In this document: in pieces, positions 1-8,796 of the stretch
Layout of the letters: each line of letters opens with the position of its first letter
How positions within the stretch are numbered: the stretch's first letter is position 1
Assembly (NCBI RefSeq): GCF_003857035.1
Contig: NZ_QGSY01000110.1
Span: 1-52,236, forward strand
Length of the DNA stretch: 52,236 nucleotides
Source of the DNA: Micromonospora arida
GTDB taxonomy: Bacteria > Actinomycetota > Actinomycetes > Mycobacteriales > Micromonosporaceae
Direction of reading: 5' to 3'
Program-made: the position numbers and the translations under genes
The notes under the pieces: generated by a model
What the model was told of the DNA's origin: nothing
What the model saw: only the letters and a program-made list of their open reading frames with translations
Database searches by the model: none

Positions 1-2
1 GA

Positions 3-317
3 GGTGGGGGCAGCCCTGTCGTCGGCGGCGGGGTCAGTGCGGGCGGCATCCCTGGCATGGTCGGCGGTGGCAACGGCAGGGTGCCGCCGGTGACCAGTGC
101 GGCCAGGGCGGTGCGCAACGCAACCGGTGCCGGTCGCGATGGCGCCGGCGCGGGTGGCTCGCGGGGCAGCGCGGGCGGTTTGCTCGGCGGCGCCGGTGCC
201 GCTGGACGCGGCAACGGCGCGGAGCACGATGAATCTGGTCCCGGATCGTCGTGGTTGACTGAGGACGACGACCCGTGGTGTGCCGATGACACCGGTTCTC
301 CGGGGATCCTGCGATGA
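3..317 (+). CDS. C-terminal part of a glycine-rich ESX (type VII secretion) protein, 5' truncated by the window
   Basis: The reading frame is open from the first bases of the window and ends with TGA at 315-317, so only the C-terminal ~104 residues are seen. They are very rich in Gly, Ala and Ser and finish with an acidic tail (TEDDDPW...DDTGSPGILR). Long Gly-rich regions with a short acidic end are typical of PPE/WXG-like proteins encoded just upstream of mycosins in actinobacterial type VII loci. The following mycosin starts within about 10 bases of this stop, which supports one operon. The family assignment is inferred from composition and neighbour, not from a conserved domain. Confidence 0.55.
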   Translation, partial: GGGSPVVGGGVSAGGIPGMVGGGNGRVPPVTSAARAVRNATGAGRDGAGAGGSRGSAGGLLGGAGAAGRGNGAEHDESGPGSSWLTEDDDPWCADDTGSPGILR

Positions 318-327
318 GGACGGACGG

Positions 328-1569
328 TTGAGTGTGAACGTCGGCGCGCTCCGGCCTGTCGCGGCTGGCCTGCTGGCCGTGCTCCTGACGGGTGCCGCCG
401 CCCAACCTGCCGTCGCCGCGCCTCAGCGGGCCGAACAGTGGTACCTGGACGAACTCCGCATCGACCAGGCGCACAAGCTTTCCACCGGCCGAGGGGTGAC
501 CGTCGCGGTGGTGGACAGTGGCGTCGACGCTACCCACCCGGACATCCGGGGCCAGGTGCTCCCCGGTGGTCGGAGCTATGGCGCCTCCGGCGACGGCCGC
601 GCCGACGAGGACGGCCACGGCACGCACATGGCCGGCATCATCGCAGCGACGAACGCAGCCACCGACGGCGTGGACGGAATCGCCCCGGACGCCAAGATCC
701 TTCCCATCAAAATCAAGAAGGGTAAGGGTCCGGCTAGCGACCAGGCGCAGGCTCAGGGCATCCGGATGGCCGCCGACGGCGGCGCCACGGTGATCAACCT
801 GTCCGTCGGCGGGCCAGGCGCCGCCTCTCCAGAGGAAGAGCAGGCCATCGCGTACGCCCTCGAACGCGACGTCGTCGTGGTCGCCTCCGCCGGCAACACC
901 GCCAAGGGAGAGAGCGCAGTCATCTCACCAGCCAACATTCCAGGCGTGCTCGCCGTAACGGGCACGACCCGCGGCGGAGCGTTCTGGTCCGGCTCAGTGC
1001 GAGGGCCGGAGGCAGTGGTAGCGGCCCCCGGTGATGGCATTCTCAACATCGGCCCCGCCCATGGATACGGGTGGGGGGACGGCACCTCTGACTCCGCCGC
1101 CATCGTCTCCGGCGTCGCGGCGCTGGTCCGGTCGAAGTATCCGGACCTGGACGCGGCGAACGTGATCAACAGGATCATCCGAACCGCGCGCGACGCCGGT
1201 CCGTCGGGCCGCGACACGCAGTACGGGTTCGGTCGGATCGACCCGGTGGCCGCGTTGACAGCGGACGTGCCGACGGTCTCCGAGAACCCGTTGCTCGATC
1301 GCGCTGCCCCGGCCGGCGGCACTGCCCAGGCAGCCGAGGACGACACCTTCGACGTGACCAAGTACGGCGACCAGGGCGGCCCGACCGACCAGCAGGTCGT
1401 CGTGATCGCCGCCGGCATTGGCCTGGTTCTGGTGATCCTGCTGGCGTTGGTGATCTTCCTGATCTGGAACCGTCGCCGCCGCAGCCGAGAGGCCGATGCC
1501 CGGGCAGGTGCGCGGGACGAACTACTCGATGAGGTTTCCGCTGGTGGTCACCCGCAGCAGCCGCGATGA
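328..1569 (+). CDS. mycP: Mycosin-type S8 serine protease of type VII secretion
   Basis: This is a membrane-anchored subtilisin-like protease that acts outside the cell with an ESX secretion complex. An N-terminal signal segment (LRPVAAGLLAVLLTGAAA) is followed by the S8 triad: Asp in VAVVDSGVD (~residue 62), His in DGHGTHMAG (~97) and Ser in GTSDSAAIVSG (~254), with the oxyanion Asn in ASAGN. A C-terminal membrane helix (~357-380) is followed by a basic NRRRRS stop-transfer stretch, the usual mycosin topology. The length (~413 aa) fits the family. A GAGGA ribosome site at 316-320 lies 7 nt before TTG 328. GTG 334 is an alternative start. It follows the Gly-rich ESX gene directly. Confidence 0.88.
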   Translation: MSVNVGALRPVAAGLLAVLLTGAAAQPAVAAPQRAEQWYLDELRIDQAHKLSTGRGVTVAVVDSGVDATHPDIRGQVLPGGRSYGASGDGRADEDGHGTHMAGIIAATNAATDGVDGIAPDAKILPIKIKKGKGPASDQAQAQGIRMAADGGATVINLSVGGPGAASPEEEQAIAYALERDVVVVASAGNTAKGESAVISPANIPGVLAVTGTTRGGAFWSGSVRGPEAVVAAPGDGILNIGPAHGYGWGDGTSDSAAIVSGVAALVRSKYPDLDAANVINRIIRTARDAGPSGRDTQYGFGRIDPVAALTADVPTVSENPLLDRAAPAGGTAQAAEDDTFDVTKYGDQGGPTDQQVVVIAAGIGLVLVILLALVIFLIWNRRRRSREADARAGARDELLDEVSAGGHPQQPR

Positions 1570-2263
1570 ACGGCTCGGGGCCGTAATCGTACGCAGGGCC
1601 GATACTGCGACAACAGTCGGCGAATCGAGTTCGGCTCGTGCTCGTTGGCTCCTGTGATGGATGTTGATGTTGGTCGGGGTATTTAGACCTGGAGCGGTTG
1701 CGTGCGTGGGTCGGGTTCCGGTTTCGCTGGTCGGAACCGCGGCGGCGGGCTCGTCAATAAGCCTTCGCGGGGGCCCCACATCCGAGTCACTCGAACCCAT
1801 CACGCAGTATCGAGAAGTGGGACATGCCGAGTTCGTCGAGCGCGCACCGACGGGTTACTCGCTCAAGGAGGGTGATCTGTTGCAAGTCCGGTCAGGTCAC
1901 CCTCCGCTGAGATCGGACTGGCTCGCGGCCTGCTGGCGAATACTGCCAGCGATGATCAAGGAGCCCTTTTCAAGCTGATCTTGCAGTTCAGGGTGAGTGT
2001 GGTGAGCCCGGCAATCGATGAGGGCGAGGCTCCAGGTAAGACAGGGCATGATCCCGAATGGCTCAGCTGGGCCTCCGAGGCGTAGAGCCGCCGCCCCTGC
2101 CGGCCCACCCGCTCGGCCCGGTACGTGGTGTCGCCGGCCCGACGCAGCGCGTCCCGCGGGTCGGCGTAGTGCGACGGCGCGATGCCGAGCTACGCATCTG
2201 CCCACGCCGCGCCACTGCCGCCGTGCAGGCCATCCCCGTCCTGCACCACGTCGAAGCGAACCG
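1570..2263. other. Non-coding or decayed stretch after mycP
   Basis: No reading frame here has a convincing start, ribosome site or recognisable domain. The frames present are short, overlap in both directions and are Arg/Pro-rich, as expected for GC-rich non-coding DNA. The stretch runs into an IS5-type transposase remnant, so it is probably a graveyard of insertion events between the ESX genes and the next operon. Confidence 0.5.
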
Positions 2264-2425
2264 CTACGCAGGATGAAAATGCCTCAAGGGACCACGGGAA
2301 GACTCGTCGTTGACGTTGCCGCCGGAGCGCACCGAGGAGGCCAGGGCCGGTCCGACGCCGTTGACGTCGCGGTGAATCTTGGTGGTCAGTCCACCTCGGC
2401 TTCGACCGTGAATGTGATCTTGTTG
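2264..2425 (-). pseudogene. IS5-family transposase remnant
   Basis: Read on the minus strand, positions 2407 down to 2354 encode GRSRGGLTTKIH, the hallmark segment around the second half of the IS5/IS4-type DDE transposase core. It then continues for about 35 codons with weak similarity before a TAG at 2264-2266. No start, first catalytic Asp region or C-terminal DDE part was found nearby, so it is an internal fragment. A different IS5-type element lies at the right edge of the window; whether the two are related cannot be judged because they cover different parts of the protein. Confidence 0.65.
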
Positions 2426-2633
2426 TTCGTCTGATTCTCGACGCTTCCTCTAGCGTCAGCGCCTGGGTTGGTAGGCCGCACGCAGTGGTATTCGAGCCAC
2501 TGCAGCGGCACTAGCCATGGACGCCTGGACGCCTGGACGCCGCGCTGTGCGTGCCGTTTCAGCGTCGCCTCACATCAGTCCATCAGCTAATCGCGGAGCC
2601 GCAGTGCGCAGGCGGCAAGCCACTCTCTCCACT

Positions 2634-2663
2634 TTGGCCATGTTCGACAATGGGTGCTACAGT
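2634..2663 (+). promoter_or_regulatory. Putative sigma-70-type promoter upstream of the ribA-like operon
   Basis: TTGGCC (2634-2639) and TACAGT (2658-2663) are separated by 18 bp and lie about 100 bp before the ribA-like start. This is a plausible -35/-10 pair in an AT-richer patch. No FMN riboswitch signature was recognised in 2426-2747. That stretch otherwise holds only a small hairpin (GACGCT 2440-2445 with AGCGTC 2452-2457) and a 9-bp tandem repeat near 2519-2541. Confidence 0.35.
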
Positions 2664-2759
2664 GACACTTGTGAATCTTGGCCGAAATCCGTGTTTTTGA
2701 ACAAATGTTGATATAGATGAAACGTCCCGCTCGCATCGCAACCATGATTGGTCGTGCTC

Positions 2760-3362
2760 ATGGATATCATTCAGAGCTTGCTCAAGACGCGTGTCGGGAC
2801 CTTCGGGGCGTTTTGCTTCGATGACGGCAGGACACAACCTCCGGTCGCGTTCGCCTTCGGGGCGTACAAAGAACGACCACCGCTAGTCCGGATTCAATCT
2901 GAGTGCCTGACCGGGCTCGTCTTCGGCTCGCTTACTTGTGACTGTGCTGGCCAGCGTGACGACGCGCTCGACGCAATTGCCGCAGACGGGGCGGGAGTGG
3001 TCATCCACCTATGGCAGGAAGGTCGCGGCATCGGCCTCGCGGACAAGATGCGCGCCTACGCCCGCCAGATCAACGACGGTGCCGACACGGTGGATGCGAA
3101 CCTCCTCATCGGCCGCCAGATCGACGAACGAAGCTACGTCGACGTCAAAGCAATCCTGAATTGGTTCCAGATTCCGGCTGTTCGACTGCTGACAAATAAC
3201 CCCTCCAAGGTTGATGCATTGCGTCAGCTTGGCATCGAGGTTGCGGAGACCGTATCCATCCCACCTCAAGTGAATCCTTTGAACCGCAACTACATCCGCA
3301 CAAAGGCTGTTCGCCTCAATCACACGTACGATCTGTCGTCTGTGGATGCGGTCGATGACTGA
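2760..3362 (+). CDS. ribA: GTP cyclohydrolase II homologue (RibA-like)
   Basis: The protein matches the GTP cyclohydrolase II domain over its whole ~200 aa. The zinc ligands are present (Cys in SECLTG and the CDC of SLTCDC), as are QEGRGIGL, the MRAYA tyrosine, the Asp/Arg pair of DERSY, and RLLTNNPSKV with a C-terminal NYIRTKA. Such enzymes open GTP to 2,5-diamino-6-ribosylamino-pyrimidinone phosphate, the first step to flavins. There is no RibB domain and no other riboflavin gene adjacent, so it may serve a specialised or accessory role. ATG 2760 was chosen; an in-frame TTG at 2748 is possible. It overlaps the next gene by 17 bp, and its base composition is more AT-rich than the ESX genes. 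Confidence 0.85.
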   Translation: MDIIQSLLKTRVGTFGAFCFDDGRTQPPVAFAFGAYKERPPLVRIQSECLTGLVFGSLTCDCAGQRDDALDAIAADGAGVVIHLWQEGRGIGLADKMRAYARQINDGADTVDANLLIGRQIDERSYVDVKAILNWFQIPAVRLLTNNPSKVDALRQLGIEVAETVSIPPQVNPLNRNYIRTKAVRLNHTYDLSSVDAVDD

Positions 3363-3582
3363 AAGCGGCATCTACCGCCATTATAAGGGCGGCCTGTACG
3401 AAGTTTTCGGAGTCGCAGAACACACTGAGAACGGCGAGCGTTTTGTCGTATACACGGATGCGCTTGGCCGGCTCTGGGTGCGTCCACAGGCCATGTTCGA
3501 CGAGGTTGTCAAGGTTGCTGGTTTATCCCAGCCTCGCTTCCGCTACCTCGGACGGTCCGGGGGTGATCATGTACCTAGCTGA
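3346..3582 (+). CDS. DUF1653 small protein
   Basis: This 78-aa protein carries the DUF1653 pattern: GIYRHYKGGLYEV near the N-terminus, then VVYTDALGRLWVRP...MF. The domain is a small beta-rich fold of unknown function found in many bacteria. The start could be ATG 3346 or ATG 3355; both overlap the end of the RibA-like gene. Its stop overlaps the next gene by 14 bp, so the three genes are very likely translated from one mRNA. The biochemical role is unknown. Confidence 0.75.
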   Translation: MRSMTESGIYRHYKGGLYEVFGVAEHTENGERFVVYTDALGRLWVRPQAMFDEVVKVAGLSQPRFRYLGRSGGDHVPS

Positions 3583-4648
3583 CGTCGACATTCGCGCTCA
3601 CCTAGACGACATCAACTTCGAATGCAGGCTCCCTGAACATCCGTTTAGTCCAGATGTACAGATCGGCCCTGCATCTGTAGATATACGCATCGACACCGTG
3701 TTCTGGGAGGCGAAGCGCAAGAACCCGAGGCGCTGGCGTAGTAGCCGGTCTGGTAGGCGATGGCGGGCTGAGGATGTAGTGGATCTACGACGGCACGACG
3801 TGTACGAGGCGCAGCCGACGCTGCACTGGAGACAGCGCAGGCTTGCGCCTGGCGAGACTCTTGTCGTCAATCCTGGCGAGTCAATCATGGCGCGAACATA
3901 CGAAGAATTCTCGATGCCGAAAGGAATGGCGGGCAAGCTCGCTGCTCGCGTCTCATATTCGCGCCTAGGCTTGCTCGTCCATTGCGGCAATGACTTTATG
4001 AACCCCGGATGGCGCGGACACCACCCCCTACAGCTGGTGAACCTTTCGGGTTTACCGATCCGGATCGCACCACTGTTCCCGGTAGCCCAGCTCAGCTTCG
4101 TACGTCTGACTCAGCTGAGCGAGCAGGTCTATGGCGAGGGTGAGCGATACATGCACGACGACGGCGGTCCGTCCAAGTGGTGGCGCGATTCGCTCGTCCG
4201 TGACGTTGTTAGTGCATACGGTCAGGATAACCTTCCCCGTTCGGTAAGCGACCGGATCAACGGCGTCATCGCTAATGGAGCGTTCAGCGATGAGCAGCTC
4301 GTCCGCATGCTTGCCTTCCGTGAATCAGTAACCGTCTCCCGATTCACCAGCGGCAGTGACTTCATCAGCGAGTTCGCTGAAAGGGAACTCGCGAGGAAGA
4401 GGCGGCGACAAAAATGGCGCGTCATTAAGCTGGGTGCCCCACCGCTCCTGTTCGGTGCTACCCTCGGATCGCTCTTCGAGCGGCCCTACGACTGGCTGCA
4501 TCTAGGATTAGCGGTTGCCACACTCGTCTCATTCGCAATCGGCCTACACGAGTTACTCACACATCGTGACGAGGATCTCTTTCTTCCCCAACAGTGGCTC
4601 GAATATGAGGAGCAGGAGCGGGTGCAGTCACGAGGCAACCCAACCTGA
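3569..4648 (+). CDS. dCTP deaminase/dUTPase-fold protein with C-terminal membrane hairpin
   Basis: Residues ~30-190 follow the trimeric dCTP deaminase/dUTPase fold: PASVDIRID, a SYSRLGLLVH-type subunit motif, and DFMNPGWRGHHPLQLVN followed by PLFPVAQLSFVRL. In dCTP deaminases the catalytic Glu sits in the (T)LEL(S)N position; here it reads LQLVN, so Glu is replaced by Gln. After the core come a helical region, a basic patch (ARKRRRQKW) and two hydrophobic segments (~288-300 and ~314-332), suggesting membrane attachment. At ~359 aa it is almost twice the usual length. ATG 3569 is preferred because the fold begins there. It may bind nucleotides without deaminating; function is unknown. Confidence 0.7.
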   Translation: MYLADVDIRAHLDDINFECRLPEHPFSPDVQIGPASVDIRIDTVFWEAKRKNPRRWRSSRSGRRWRAEDVVDLRRHDVYEAQPTLHWRQRRLAPGETLVVNPGESIMARTYEEFSMPKGMAGKLAARVSYSRLGLLVHCGNDFMNPGWRGHHPLQLVNLSGLPIRIAPLFPVAQLSFVRLTQLSEQVYGEGERYMHDDGGPSKWWRDSLVRDVVSAYGQDNLPRSVSDRINGVIANGAFSDEQLVRMLAFRESVTVSRFTSGSDFISEFAERELARKRRRQKWRVIKLGAPPLLFGATLGSLFERPYDWLHLGLAVATLVSFAIGLHELLTHRDEDLFLPQQWLEYEEQERVQSRGNPT

Positions 4649-4867
4649 ACACCGGGGGCCTACCCCTAAGAACTGTCATTGCAGTACACGCGCTGCGTGG
4701 TGCCCCGCTGGTGCATGATCTGCGCTGATCGCTGAGGACAGCGGGCCGGTGACGCCCGTTGATAGGGTCATCGCCATGATGGCGCTGCGACGGGAGGCCG
4801 CGTCCGTCGGACGCTCGCACGGTCCGATGGCGGCGGTCCGCACTGTCGTCCGGAAAGGACCGGTCCG

Positions 4868-5131
4868 ATGACCTCCGGGCCACCTAAGCCCTCAGATCCC
4901 GACGTAGCTGCTCCTGGACCTGATGTCGATGTGTACTCGCCGGACCGGTCTGTTCGCATCGCTGCCACGAGTCGGGGTGACATCGCGGTCGAGGTAGACG
5001 GCCTGCACCGGCACACGGACGATTCGCTGGCCCGGCAGGTGCGGGCCGCGGCCAGGGTCGCGTTGGCGTCACTGCAGCTGCCGGCACCCCATGTGAAGCC
5101 TTCCGAGTACGAGCAGCGGTCTGAATCGTGA
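4868..5131 (+). CDS. Small YbaB/EbfC-like protein of a type VII accessory operon
   Basis: This 87-aa soluble protein starts at ATG 4868 behind GGAAAGGA. Its middle (VDVYSPDRSVRIAATSRG, then VEVDGL and a helical ARQVRAAARVALAS) resembles the beta-strand plus C-terminal helix of YbaB/EbfC-type proteins. Such proteins are common beside WXG-type genes in actinomycetes. The similarity is weak, so the family call is tentative. Its stop overlaps the next start (GTGA). No gene was seen in 4649-4867. Confidence 0.5.
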   Translation: MTSGPPKPSDPDVAAPGPDVDVYSPDRSVRIAATSRGDIAVEVDGLHRHTDDSLARQVRAAARVALASLQLPAPHVKPSEYEQRSES

Positions 5132-5697
5132 GCGGTCCGATGAGTAGGAGGACGCTGGCCGTTGTGGCTGTCGTTGTTGTCGTGGCCGGCGGGTTGCTCG
5201 GCGCGTGGCGGTGGGGGCCGTTCGGCGACGATGAAGTCGTTCCCTCATGCAGTGAGTTGGCTGAGGCCCTGCCGAGCGTCGTCGAGGGGGCGTGGAATCT
5301 GACCCGTGCGGAGCCCAAGCGCGAATCCAGCAAGTCCCTGGTCAGCTGCGAGTTCGACTTCTCGTCGGCCGAGCGGTCGTATCGGGGCAAAATCGCCGTG
5401 AGTCTCACGGAGAGCGACGACGAGGCATATCTGCGCAAGACGGCGGCCGAGGGCCCCTGTTACGGGGAGGCGGTGCCGTACCCGAGCGCTGCCAAGTACC
5501 GGGTCGCGCGTTCATGCGCGGAGAAGATCAACGAGAAGATCTTCGCGGGCGTGTTTGTGGCATCCGATGACCGGTACGCGCACGTCTACGCGGATTTCAG
5601 CAACCCCGGTTTAGGGGTTGAGCAGCTTGTCGAGTACGCGAACACCACCGCTCAGCGCGTCACCGACCGGGCAATGACGCTCAAGTCCACCGAGTAG
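5128..5697 (+). CDS. Single-pass membrane or secreted protein, unknown function
   Basis: The 189-aa product begins with a short basic stretch and one membrane helix (TLAVVAVVVVVAGGLLGAW), so most of it should lie outside the cell. The external part has four cysteines (PSC, VSCEF, GPCYG, RSCAE) that could form two disulfides. That pattern is seen in DUF3558-like and other extracellular actinobacterial proteins. An ATG at 5140 is an alternative start. It lies between two YbaB-like genes in the putative type VII accessory operon. Function is not recognised. Confidence 0.6.
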   Translation: MSGPMSRRTLAVVAVVVVVAGGLLGAWRWGPFGDDEVVPSCSELAEALPSVVEGAWNLTRAEPKRESSKSLVSCEFDFSSAERSYRGKIAVSLTESDDEAYLRKTAAEGPCYGEAVPYPSAAKYRVARSCAEKINEKIFAGVFVASDDRYAHVYADFSNPGLGVEQLVEYANTTAQRVTDRAMTLKSTE

Positions 5698-5706
5698 GAG
5701 CACGCC

Positions 5707-6012
5707 GTGGGCAAGTTGGAGCGCTACTTCGAGGACGTGGCCCGGATCAAGGCCGAAGGCGTCTCCACCAACGGTTGGGTGACGGTCGTCCGGGACCACG
5801 ACGGAGACCTGAAGGTCGGCATTCGGCCTGGGATGCTGCGCCGGTGTGGTCCAGACCATGTGGCGTCCGAGATCCGGACAGCCCTGCTCGCGGCAGTGGC
5901 GGATCACCGGCGGCAGTACCGCCAGCTGCGCATCGACTACTTCGGTTCGCCCCTCGGCGTTGAGCTGCTCACGCCGATCGAGCCGACAAACGGGGAGAGA
6001 CACGGGGAATGA
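5707..6012 (+). CDS. YbaB/EbfC-like small protein
   Basis: The 101-aa product starts with GTG 5707 after a GGAG site. It contains a strand-rich centre (GWVTVVRDHDGDLKVGIRPG) followed by a helix (VASEIRTALLAAVADHRRQY), the order expected of YbaB/EbfC-like proteins, though identity is low. It overlaps the WXG-like gene downstream by 4 bp. Its position next to that gene suggests a chaperone or partner role in type VII export, which is inference only. Confidence 0.5.
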   Translation: MGKLERYFEDVARIKAEGVSTNGWVTVVRDHDGDLKVGIRPGMLRRCGPDHVASEIRTALLAAVADHRRQYRQLRIDYFGSPLGVELLTPIEPTNGERHGE

Positions 6013-7325
6013 CCACGGACACGTCGGCCCTGCGGGTCGAATCGCGGGCCCTGGTGGCCTTCGGAGTGGAACGCTACGAGGACGCCGTGACCTACAGCGC
6101 CGTTCGCCGCTACCTCGGCGACGTCGGTGCGGTCCCGGTCGCCGCCTGGGGCACGCTCGAGGGGATATCCGACAAGCTCAACCGAGACTGGGCGACGGCC
6201 CTGGGTAGCAGGCTGTCCGAGGCGAACATCGCCCGGAACGAGATGGAGCGCATCGCCGACGGCCTGATGCAGATCGCCGCCGACTACGAGGGCACCGAGT
6301 TGGACGTCACCACCAACTTCGACGTGTTCAACCGGGACCTGGGACCCTATCTACCGCTCAGCGACGGCTACGGCAGCAGCGTACGGGTGCGTCCGGGTGG
6401 TGCCGGCATCCTGTCCCAGCCGCACGAGCGCCAGCTTCCCGGCGACGAGCCGGTGCTGGTCATCCCAGACGGCAACGACCGATTGGGCGCCACCCGCAAC
6501 GAGCGGCTGCCGCAGACCCGCGTGGTCGAGGAGCCGATCACCATCGGCAGCACCGACGGCAACAACCTCGGCTTCTCCGGCGGCCGGACCACCCACTACG
6601 AGAACGGCGAGGGCGACCAACTCGACACGTTCATCCACGAGCACCGGGACACGCTGCTCCAGTTGGAGGCGATCCTGATCGAGCTGGGCACCGGCCAGCG
6701 TCTCCCGCTGAGCGATCTGATGGTCCATGCCTGGCGCTCCGCGCCCAAGCTGATCTGGAACCGTGCTGACCTGGTGCACTCGGCTGCCGGCACCTACGCC
6801 GAGCTGCGCGCCGAGATGGACGGTGAGCTGAAGAACCTCAAGTTGTACTGGGAGGGCAGCGCCTCGCAGGCGTTCGGCCAGTACGCCGAACGCGCCTCGG
6901 CCTACCTGCTCCAGCTCGAGACCCAGACGCGGTGGCTGGCCGAGGAGGGCAAGAAGGCCGCGAGCATGTTGGAAGGCCTTCGCAACGCGTACGCCGGCCT
7001 CGGCTACCAGCACATCGGGAAGCTCGTCGAGGCCCTCAACGGCTATATCGAAGCCGTCAACGGTCTCTTCTCGTCCTGCTCGAACCCCGAAGCGGCCCTC
7101 CTGGCGGTAGTGAAGGACTTCGTGACCTTCCTGCTGGACGCGGAGCGCCGGCACGTCGAAGCCATGTCAGACCTGATCAAGATCGACGAGCAGGAGCGCA
7201 AAGAACGCCCCGACCTTGGCACCCGCAGCCACAACACGACGCCCTTCCCGCAGGCCGAGGTGGGTGCCAACGCCTGGTTGGACGGCGGCAAGTGGACTCC
7301 TCGGCCAGACCGTCCAGCCGCGTGA
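6009..7325 (+). CDS. Large WXG100-like protein, putative type VII secretion substrate
   Basis: This 438-aa protein is largely helical. An N-terminal helical region carries heptad-like patterns, the middle is Gly/Asn-rich, and a second helical bundle contains YWEGSASQAF near residue 279, the W-x-G turn that defines WXG100 proteins. No signal peptide or membrane helix is seen. Two helical blocks suggest an LXG/long WXG-type substrate. It is the last gene of the operon; the next genes lie on the opposite strand. Confidence 0.6.
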   Translation: MTTDTSALRVESRALVAFGVERYEDAVTYSAVRRYLGDVGAVPVAAWGTLEGISDKLNRDWATALGSRLSEANIARNEMERIADGLMQIAADYEGTELDVTTNFDVFNRDLGPYLPLSDGYGSSVRVRPGGAGILSQPHERQLPGDEPVLVIPDGNDRLGATRNERLPQTRVVEEPITIGSTDGNNLGFSGGRTTHYENGEGDQLDTFIHEHRDTLLQLEAILIELGTGQRLPLSDLMVHAWRSAPKLIWNRADLVHSAAGTYAELRAEMDGELKNLKLYWEGSASQAFGQYAERASAYLLQLETQTRWLAEEGKKAASMLEGLRNAYAGLGYQHIGKLVEALNGYIEAVNGLFSSCSNPEAALLAVVKDFVTFLLDAERRHVEAMSDLIKIDEQERKERPDLGTRSHNTTPFPQAEVGANAWLDGGKWTPRPDRPAA

Positions 7326-7656
7326 TCGGTTATGGGAGGTGCTCAGCCCTCAGCGTGCCGGCTGTCGAGGGATGACAGTGTGACCGTCCGAGGCCACCAT
7401 GGATCCGTGGCGAGCTTCCCAGAGGCGTACTTGGGTAACGTTAGGCTCTAGCGGAAACGATACCCATTAGTCCACGCTTGCCGACTATCAGGGAAAACCA
7501 GCGGCTCCTCATGCTGGCAAACATCCCGCGTAGCGTACTTAACGCCGAAAGTGATGATCGGCCGGTCCCCCGCGTCGTCCCGATGGCTCGAAGTGGTATT
7601 GCCTGGGAACGCACGCGACCCGGAGTACGACTAATTAGGCGGATGCAGAACGGTGT
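7326..7656. other. Intergenic region between convergent genes
   Basis: No gene or RNA was recognised in these ~330 bp between the ends of the WXG-like gene and the HEPN gene. The base composition shifts here from GC-rich to distinctly more AT-rich, which probably marks one edge of an acquired segment carrying the ATPase-HEPN pair. No clear direct repeat or terminator hairpin was found. Confidence 0.4.
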
Positions 7657-8796
7657 TCATCCCAATTGTTGGCGTACCAATCCAACCCACATGCCGACGA
7701 TTTCCTCATCGTTTCCCTTCAAGTCACGCATGTGAGAAACTCGGTTTCTGATCGGCATGACCTGCTCCACAAATCGCCTCCAGATGACAGCGTCAACGCC
7801 AAGTCCGTTGAACTTGTTCGAGCGCGCGATATCTAGCAGTTCGCCGAGCGTTAGCCACTCAAGAGGATCTCGAAGTTCCTTTACGCTCGCAGCGCTAATG
7901 CTTGAGTCTAATCGTGCGCGGCTGAGAACTTCTGTAGACAGAGCTCCGACAATAGAGCTTCGCCATTTCGGTCCATCGATCGATACGGCGGCCGACCGCA
8001 GGGTGGACCGGATGGTTCGCTCGATATACCAAAGACCATTTACGACGGCCGCCAGATCTCTTGCCGGAACCGTTGTGGAGCTAATCACATTGGCGAGTGC
8101 ACTCTTCAACTCCAGCAGGCGATTAGGAATTGTCAGAGAACATCTTCCTGAAGTGTCCACCTCAACAAGGCCTGCGCACCGAAGGGCCTCTTTATCTCGA
8201 TGCGAGAGGTAGGCCAATCCCGCAGCTCCCCTCGGGTCGATCTCGAATACGCAATGATCCAGCGAGCTAAGAACGCCAGGGCCTAATTCTTTGAGAATCG
8301 ACACAAAAAGGTCTTCCAGTCTGACGTCTGCGCCCATGCCGATGGTCGGTAGTTTCCATCCGATTTCTGATCGGCCTTCATTGGGGCATTCTTCCAAGGA
8401 TAGAAGAGGGAGATGGAGTAATGCAGCATCCTCTAGGATGGAGCTCCCTGGAATGCTCGCAAATGCTACTCGTGGCGCACGAGAAACCAGGCAAATGTTC
8501 TTGCCCTCATCCATTAGCTTTATAACTATTTCGCGGAGGGCGCCCATGGTGACTTCTGGCCTGCCGGATGTGGGCGTAACCAACACTTCGATGTCAGTTA
8601 TCACGTACGACGCCGACTTCGAGAAGTCATAGGTCTTAGATAAGACATCCGAAACAGTGACGAGCTCCGCACCCAGGCGCTCGAGCATGGATTGCCGCAT
8701 GGCTTCAAAGGCCGCACCCATCTGTATTAGTACCAGACGGTGTCGTGCCAAGCTCGCTCGGATCGCGTCGGACCGTACAACGACCGCTTGTGTCAT
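7657..8796 (-). CDS. HEPN-domain protein, candidate RNase effector of a two-gene system
   Basis: The last ~100 residues form a helical HEPN-like domain: a WLTLGELLDIARS helix and then VMPIRNRVSHMRDLKG, whose R-N-R-V-S-H (Arg ~350, His ~355) fits the Rx4-6H active site of HEPN ribonucleases such as the Swt1 type. The N-terminal half is alpha/beta-like and not recognised. The 379-aa gene overlaps the preceding ATPase gene by 4 bp (ATGA), so the two are co-translated. Codon use is much less GC-biased than in the neighbours. HEPN RNases paired with ATPases often act in abortive phage defence, so a toxic RNase is the likely role, by inference. Confidence 0.65.
   Translation of the reverse strand: MTQAVVVRSDAIRASLARHRLVLIQMGAAFEAMRQSMLERLGAELVTVSDVLSKTYDFSKSASYVITDIEVLVTPTSGRPEVTMGALREIVIKLMDEGKNICLVSRAPRVAFASIPGSSILEDAALLHLPLLSLEECPNEGRSEIGWKLPTIGMGADVRLEDLFVSILKELGPGVLSSLDHCVFEIDPRGAAGLAYLSHRDKEALRCAGLVEVDTSGRCSLTIPNRLLELKSALANVISSTTVPARDLAAVVNGLWYIERTIRSTLRSAAVSIDGPKWRSSIVGALSTEVLSRARLDSSISAASVKELRDPLEWLTLGELLDIARSNKFNGLGVDAVIWRRFVEQVMPIRNRVSHMRDLKGNDEEIVGMWVGLVRQQLG

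Noticed and set aside
1661..1978. 105-codon plus-strand frame after mycP
   Set aside because: No recognisable domain or strong start signal, and it lies in a stretch with transposase debris.
2519..2541. Tandem 9-bp repeat (GGACGCCT-like, about 2.5 copies)
   Set aside because: Too short and isolated to indicate a functional repeat.
2426..2747. FMN riboswitch before the ribA-like gene
   Set aside because: The conserved FMN-aptamer core was looked for and not seen.
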